DNA of 64,000 nucleotides, from assembly GCF_014639155.1 (NCBI RefSeq), contig NZ_BMFT01000001.1:3018037-3082036 (forward strand). The letters are read 5' to 3'. The position numbers and the translations under genes are program-made. The number at the start of each line of letters is the position of its first letter. Within the stretch, counting starts at the first letter, position 1. The notes below the pieces were generated by a model. It worked only from the letters and a program-made list of their open reading frames with translations. It searched no databases and was not told the origin of the DNA. Below are positions 60,450-64,000 of the stretch, piece by piece. This stretch comes from Paenibacillus segetis (GTDB lineage Bacteria; Bacillota; Bacilli; Paenibacillales; Paenibacillaceae).

Positions 60450-60926
60450 TTATTGTCTTATTACTGAGTGTTTGATTCCAGAACCTGTAATAATCTCTTT
60501 AATATCTGTTTTCAATATCTCTGGATAGACTTCAAGATCTAATAATTCTTCTACCTCGAACCACTTAAAGATTAATCTTCCGTTATCCTCTAACCCATAA
60601 AACTCTTCTTTCTTTTGAAGAATATCATGGTTTGCTGGTAATGACATTAAATAATAGAACCCGATCTCGTGGTATTTCTTACAATCATATTCAAAAAAGT
60701 CTTCATTAACATATACAAGCCTTTCGAGTTGTATAGTGACCCCTAATTCTTCTTGCAGTTCTCTTATCAATGCTTGTTCAGTAGATTCATTAAATTCTAC
60801 ACGGCCTCCAGGCAAGTTCCAAAAATCATCTGTTTTTGTTGTATGTAATAGAAGTTTACCATTATGAATTAGAATCCCAGCTACTCTAAAATTGAATTTA
60901 TTATTATTTCTCTCAAAGGTTATCAT
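60450..60926 (-). CDS. NUDIX hydrolase
   Basis: 158 residues. The Nudix box GGRVEFNESTEQALIRELQEELGV (near residue 40) has all key residues of G-x5-E-x7-REUxEExGU. RVAGILIHNGKLLLHTT is the strand before it. It hydrolyses a nucleoside diphosphate linked to another group, substrate unknown. AAAGGT precedes ATG. Nudix genes are frequent integron cargo. Confidence 0.93.
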   Translation of the reverse strand: MITFERNNNKFNFRVAGILIHNGKLLLHTTKTDDFWNLPGGRVEFNESTEQALIRELQEELGVTIQLERLVYVNEDFFEYDCKKYHEIGFYYLMSLPANHDILQKKEEFYGLEDNGRLIFKWFEVEELLDLEVYPEILKTDIKEIITGSGIKHSVIRQ

Positions 60927-60971
60927 GGTATAGACCTTTCATGGTTCGTATTTTTTGAATTGCTGCTATTT

Positions 60972-61138
60972 CCTATAACGTTTCTGTATCTACGAACCCG
61001 AGAGGCTTATGGCAGCGAAGTCTGCCAGGTCCGACGGACTTAGCCTCGCAGGGTTGTGAGCTGATTCCGCATCTCAGCTTGCCTCTTCTGGCGATCCAAA
61101 GACCAAACGGCCCTCAGCGTAGATACGATGTTATATGA
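60972..61138 (-). repeat. attC-like site, complete, GAG-loop class
   Basis: CCTATAACGTTTCTGTATCT, ACGAACCCGAGAGGCTTATG, CCGACGGACTTAGCCTCGCA, CCAAACGGCCCTCAGCGTAG and ATACGATGTTATATG. Inner boxes TATCTACG and CGTAGATA pair exactly and differ from the TATTCACG/CGTGAATA form on both sides. Confidence 0.9.
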
Positions 61139-61204
61139 TGGGGATGCCATCTTCGTATAACCTTTCAACATATTTTTTTATTTTGTCACTTCCAATTTTA
61201 TTTC

Positions 61205-61360
61205 ACGCTTTGATACATTTTTTCTTTGTGTTATTATATATGTAATAAAGACCAAGTGCTGCGAACACCTGGTCAGTACAATTGGCTTGGATGGTTTATT
61301 CCCTTCTAAGTCATATAGGAACAAAACCCACCTCTGGCCTCAACCTTTGGGTGGGTTTTT
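61205..61360 (+). ncRNA. Candidate antisense antitoxin RNA
   Basis: On the plus strand TTTGTGTTATTATATATGTAAT (61225-61246) could be a promoter, followed by the hairpin GACCAAGTG...CACCTGGTC (about 61250-61276) and the terminator 61323-61359. A transcript from about 61250 would converge on, and overlap, the 3' end of the toxin mRNA, as in TxpA/RatA and BsrG/SR4 pairs. Boundaries are estimates. Confidence 0.4.
61323..61359. terminator. Bidirectional terminator shared by toxin and antisense RNA
   Basis: AAAACCCACC pairs with GGTGGGTTTT over a 17-nt loop, with T-runs on both sides. The stop codon of the toxin lies at its edge. Confidence 0.8.
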
Positions 61361-61454
61361 ACTTTCTCTTGTTGTTATTATTGATGTATGTTAAAAGAGC
61401 AAGAATGAACGTTCCAAAGAGGAACATGATCGTTATTGCATCTTTCACTTCCAT
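61359..61454 (-). CDS. Putative holin-like toxin (type I toxin peptide)
   Basis: 31 residues: MEVKDAITIMFLFGTFILAL, then LTYINNNNKRK. One membrane helix and a basic Asn/Lys tail, with the MEVKDAITIMxxFG start found in Bacillales holin-like type I toxins. GAAAGGAGGTG lies 6 nt before ATG. The gene sits alone between two complete repeat copies, so a toxin unit forms one cassette. A converging RNA is a likely antitoxin. Confidence 0.8.
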   Translation of the reverse strand: MEVKDAITIMFLFGTFILALLTYINNNNKRK

Positions 61455-61582
61455 GGCTTCACCTCCTTTCGAAGGAAAACCATGCCCACCCAAGATTCAA
61501 TTGTAGTTATATTTTACCTTTATTTATACCTACGTACAAGTGTTCTCAATTTGTTTATGTAATCTTTATCTTGCATCCCTTT

Positions 61583-61732
61583 CATATAACGTTTGGTATT
61601 CACGACGTCCATTCCCCTTAGATAGCTCTAATCTTTGGGGAATAGATCTATCTGCCTGGTTATTCTTCTTCGAAATACCTCGGGCAGATCAAGGGCCGCA
61701 TGGCCCGAAGCGCGAATATTGTGTTAGAGGAT
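61583..61732 (-). repeat. attC-like site, complete, with changed stem
   Basis: CATATAACGTTTGGTATTCA, CGACGTCCATTCCCC, TTAGATAGCTCTAATCTT, TGGGGAATAGATCTATCTGC, GGGCCGCATGGCCCGAAGCG and CGAATATTGTGTTAGAGG. The stem is ATTCCCC/GGGGAAT while the loop TTAGATAGCTC is kept. Confidence 0.88.
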
Positions 61733-61748
61733 GTTGGCTCTTCTTCGA

Positions 61749-62639
61749 TTATTCATACTCAATCTTAAATTCTTGTACATATATCGCTGTTCCTGAAATA
61801 AATATATCTATATCTTCTTCGCTTCGTATTGCTTTTACATGCACTCTTCCATCTCTTCCAATTTCCTGGCCTTGCTCTACAATAAATTCAACAGAAGTTA
61901 AGTTTTGATTTACATACAATAAATAATAAGCACCCATTACACCCGATGCCGTCCCCGTTACTGGATCTTCAATTGTGCCGGAGTAAGGAGAGGAAAAATG
62001 TCTTGCATGCATCAACGCTCTATTATCATAAGTCTCAAAACATATCGGATGTATTGATGATTTGACATTCTCAACTAATACATTTGGGAACTGTTGATTT
62101 TTTGGTGTCATATTATTAAAGCTGCTCAATTTCTTGATTGGGACCAGTAAGGTCCAAGTACCAGTACTTCCATAAACGATGGGCTTATTTAAATCCAACT
62201 CTTCTTTCGCTAATCCCATTGACTCGGCCAACTTATCTAGGTCCCCATTAAAAGATGTAAATTGAGGCCTGTCTTGTTTCATCTCTATTGATAATTGTTC
62301 GTCCATCTCATCAAATTTGATTGGTAGTATACCTACATTCGTTTCAATCTGAATAAGTTTTCTATCCTCAAACATCCCTTTCGACTTTAGACAATATAAT
62401 GATCCTATAGTTGCGTGCCCACAAAGATTTATCTCATGTCCTGGAGTAAAATACTTTAGCCTTAGATCAGCCTTCTCTGAATTCAATATGAACACAGTCT
62501 CATTAAAGCCGACTTTAAAGGCTATATGTTGCATTTCATCCTTAGTTAAGTAGTCAGCATTCAACACAATACCAACGGGATTCCCTTTATTCGGAACAGA
62601 TGAAAAAGCATCATAATGAAGGACATTAACAATATTCAT
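61749..62639 (-). CDS. PhzF-family isomerase-like protein
   Basis: 296 residues, two diaminopimelate-epimerase-like domains. VLHYDAFSSVPNKGNPVGIVL opens the first. GFNETVFILNSEKADLRLKYFTPGHEINLCGHATIG holds the Glu and the GHAT motif. DPVTGTASGVMGAYYL is the second-domain motif. Members isomerise small hydroxylated acids (PhzF in phenazine synthesis), and this one's substrate is unknown. One gene between two complete repeats. Confidence 0.92.
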   Translation of the reverse strand: MNIVNVLHYDAFSSVPNKGNPVGIVLNADYLTKDEMQHIAFKVGFNETVFILNSEKADLRLKYFTPGHEINLCGHATIGSLYCLKSKGMFEDRKLIQIETNVGILPIKFDEMDEQLSIEMKQDRPQFTSFNGDLDKLAESMGLAKEELDLNKPIVYGSTGTWTLLVPIKKLSSFNNMTPKNQQFPNVLVENVKSSIHPICFETYDNRALMHARHFSSPYSGTIEDPVTGTASGVMGAYYLLYVNQNLTSVEFIVEQGQEIGRDGRVHVKAIRSEEDIDIFISGTAIYVQEFKIEYE

Positions 62640-62676
62640 CTTAATTCTCGCCTTTCCATATGTATTTAGCCAATTT

Positions 62677-62825
62677 TATCTAACGTTTAGGTATTCACGA
62701 AACGACCCAGCCTTAGATAGCTCTTATCTTAGGCTGGGTCGTTTGTTGACTGCTATATCTACCATGATTATACATCTGACAACCAAGGGACGGAAGTCCC
62801 ACAGCGTGAATACGGTGTTAGATGA
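62677..62825 (-). repeat. attC-like site, complete, TAGATAGC-loop class
   Basis: TATCTAACGTTTAGGTATTC, ACGAAACGACCCAGCC, TTAGATAGCTCTTATCTTA, GGCTGGGTCGTTTGTTGAC, ATTATACATCTGACAACCAA, GGGACGGAAGTCCCACAGCG and TGAATACGGTGTTAGATG. The end boxes are TCTAAC and GTTAGA, the classical integron attC form. Nearly identical to the 55365-55512 copy. Confidence 0.92.
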
Positions 62826-63001
62826 TGCATATGCCCTCTTGAAATAACCCACACCCTTATCGATATTGAAGTTTACTAACTGCTTCGATATCATATGAAA
62901 AATTACCCCAATATTGTTTTTACAAATACAAGTAATAAGTTCAACCCTAACAACTATTCCAGTAATTCGCTCCTAGATCTTCCCATTTATATTTAAGTTG
63001 A

Positions 63002-63331
63002 TTATTCAAGACTTTCTTTAAATATTACTTTCAGTAATTCATTTGGAATTTGCTGATTATGAAAAATTTGCAACATACCCATGGACGTTATTTTATATTC
63101 CTGTAATTCATCCTTATGAGAAAGAACTGCTTTGGCTTCAACATTTATATGGTCTTTAAAAGGAATAATCCGAACAAAGTTATTTTTCACATAAAATGAT
63201 GGCAATTTAGCCCATAGCTTTTCATGAATTATTTGAGAAGTACTTTCATAAATAAGTCCATATAGAACACAAAATCTCTGTTTTGTTTGTTCATCAAATT
63301 TCTCCAGATAATTACGTATATCCTCTTTCAT
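63002..63331 (-). CDS. DUF1801-like protein
   Basis: 109 residues. MKEDIRNYLEKFDEQTKQRFCVLYGLIYE and EKLWAKLPSFYVKNNFVRIIPFKDHINVEA match the DUF1801/YdhG-type small alpha-beta proteins (phage-shock or iron chaperone-like in some annotations). The C-terminal TSMGMLQIFHNQQIPNELLKVI fits. GGAG precedes ATG. 176 nt of spacer separate it from the repeat downstream. Confidence 0.75.
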   Translation of the reverse strand: MKEDIRNYLEKFDEQTKQRFCVLYGLIYESTSQIIHEKLWAKLPSFYVKNNFVRIIPFKDHINVEAKAVLSHKDELQEYKITSMGMLQIFHNQQIPNELLKVIFKESLE

Positions 63332-63409
63332 TTATAATTCTCCTTTATATCAATATTTTATCTACTAGAGCAAAAAATATTGATATCTTTTCTTAATTTG
63401 CTTATGTTT

Positions 63410-63599
63410 CATCTAACGTTAATGTGTTCACGACGTCCAACTCCCTTAAGCCCGGAGGGCGGCCGCGATGCGGTTAGGGAGTTGGATATGTCCGGCTGAT
63501 TCCGCTTCCCTGCTACTGAAACTACTTCTCCGAATCCGCTCCTAACTTCTGCCGGACAGAGGCGGCTTGTCCGCCGAATCGTGAACATGGTGTTATAAG
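63410..63599 (-). repeat. attC-like site, complete, long GC-rich class
   Basis: CATCTAACGTTAATGTGTTC, ACGACGTCCAACTCCCTTAA, GATGCGGTTAGGGAGTTGGA, CTAACTTCTGCCGGACAGAG, CGGCTTGTCCGCCGAATCGT and GAACATGGTGTTATAAG. Inner boxes TGTTCACGA and TCGTGAACA pair exactly, with one position changed on both sides relative to other copies. The centre (CCAACTCCCTTAAGC/GGGAGTTGG) is unrelated to the TAGATAGC class. Confidence 0.9.
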
Positions 63600-63632
63600 A
63601 AGTAGGCGCCTTCTTGAATTACTCACAACGTA

Positions 63633-64000
63633 CTATAAATTAAATGTATCTTTAATAAGTCTTGCGACTTCATCTGCACTTAAATTTGTATTATTAATTC
63701 TCAAATAGTTCTCTCTGGTAATTTCTCCTTCGTTAGAGTTGAGTCTATGTTTTTCCATGGTTTTGATTAAGTCCATTTTAGATTGTTCAACATTTCGTTT
63801 TGTTGGTTTTTGATCAAGTCTAAACGCCGTTGTATTCCGTTTTAATCTTTCTTCTATATTTGACTCTAATTCAACAAAATAAATTTGTGCTCCTTTCGAT
63901 TCAAAAAGCTCTCTTCTTACGATACTAGATAATCTCCATGTTTCACTACTAAAACCAAAGAAGGGATGAAACAGTTCGATCGACATGTGATTGTGAAACA
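63633..64000 (-). CDS. AAA/shikimate-kinase-like P-loop protein, 5' end outside window, internal deletion likely
   Basis: The frame is open to the right edge (…FHNHMSIELFHPFFGFSSETW). IYFVELESNIEERLKRNTTAFRLDQKPTKRN and LNSNEGEITRENYLRINNTNLSADEVARLI match small-molecule kinase-like ATPases, whose Walker A would lie beyond the edge. Relatives I know have about 35 extra residues (including a VIFTYVWAL strand) between RRELFE and SKGAQIYFVELE. Here these are missing, so an internal deletion is likely. Confidence 0.65.
   Translation of the reverse strand, partial: FHNHMSIELFHPFFGFSSETWRLSSIVRRELFESKGAQIYFVELESNIEERLKRNTTAFRLDQKPTKRNVEQSKMDLIKTMEKHRLNSNEGEITRENYLRINNTNLSADEVARLIKDTFNL

Noticed and set aside
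61282..61506. A 74-codon plus-strand frame opposite the toxin
   Set aside because: It runs through the bidirectional terminator and has no RBS. The minus-strand toxin explains the region better.
46656..64000. The repeats as MITEs or transposon ends
   Set aside because: They lack a clear target duplication, their centres are unrelated between classes, and there is one per gene in a single orientation with cassette-type cargo. The idea is not fully excluded and is kept as the main alternative.
1..64000. CRISPR array
   Set aside because: The repeats are spaced by genes of variable size and are palindromic over more than 90 bp. No regular 30-40 bp spacers and no cas genes were seen.

Overview
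The window looks like a chromosomal segment of a low- to mid-GC Gram-positive bacterium, most likely Paenibacillus or a close relative. Strong GGAGG-type ribosome binding sites, frequent TTG/GTG starts, many small GNAT, VOC, DinB and HAD proteins, a YjcZ-like peptide, stalk-domain proteins and a large carbohydrate-uptake operon all point that way. No rRNA, tRNA or CRISPR array was seen.

Layout. (1) 1-24.7 kb: an AT-rich run of mostly single, unrelated small genes, nearly all on the minus strand (DinB, VOC, GNAT, HAD/Cof, isochorismatase, APH-like kinase, lipoproteins, pheA, a ROK kinase, a transglutaminase-like lipoprotein, acylphosphatase). It is broken only by a plus-strand MerR regulator plus serine hydrolase pair. 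Decayed copies of an intergenic repeat lie between several of these genes. (2) 24.8-30.9 kb: a GC-richer block with a pentapeptide-repeat protein and a tight three-gene set (TerB-N/TerB-C protein, DUF2791-type ATPase, Lhr-like DEVH helicase). (3) 31.0-32.1 kb: two small secreted proteins bracketed by repeat copies. (4) 32.2-46.4 kb: sugar metabolism, with two Gfo/Idh/MocA dehydrogenases, a GH36 alpha-galactosidase, a GHL10-type secreted glycosidase, a DUF4127 protein, a carbohydrate ABC transporter and two AraC regulators. (5) 46.6-64 kb: again single small minus-strand genes, now each followed by a well-preserved 90-190 bp repeat.

The main observation is that repeat. Read on the minus strand, each intact copy starts with a TAAC box (for example ATATAAC), ends with its complement GTTATAT/GTTAGAY, and has inner complementary boxes (TATTCACG / CGTGAATA). 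Its centre varies but is always palindromic. The inner boxes and central stems differ between copies in compensating pairs. One copy follows each gene, in one orientation, and the genes are typical integron cassette cargo. I interpret this as an integron-type gene cassette array (attC-like sites) in a Firmicute. No integron integrase is visible in the window. A Paenibacillus-specific repeat family of another kind remains possible.

A 3.5-kb remnant of an integrative element or prophage (56.1-59.65 kb) sits inside one of these repeats, flanked by a 16-bp direct repeat taken from the repeat's loop. It holds a broken tyrosine recombinase, a holin with an internal stop, a YjcZ-like peptide and phage-type hypotheticals. 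Joining the two outer halves restores the hairpin of the repeat. One cassette in the array carries a probable type I holin-like toxin with an antisense RNA candidate.
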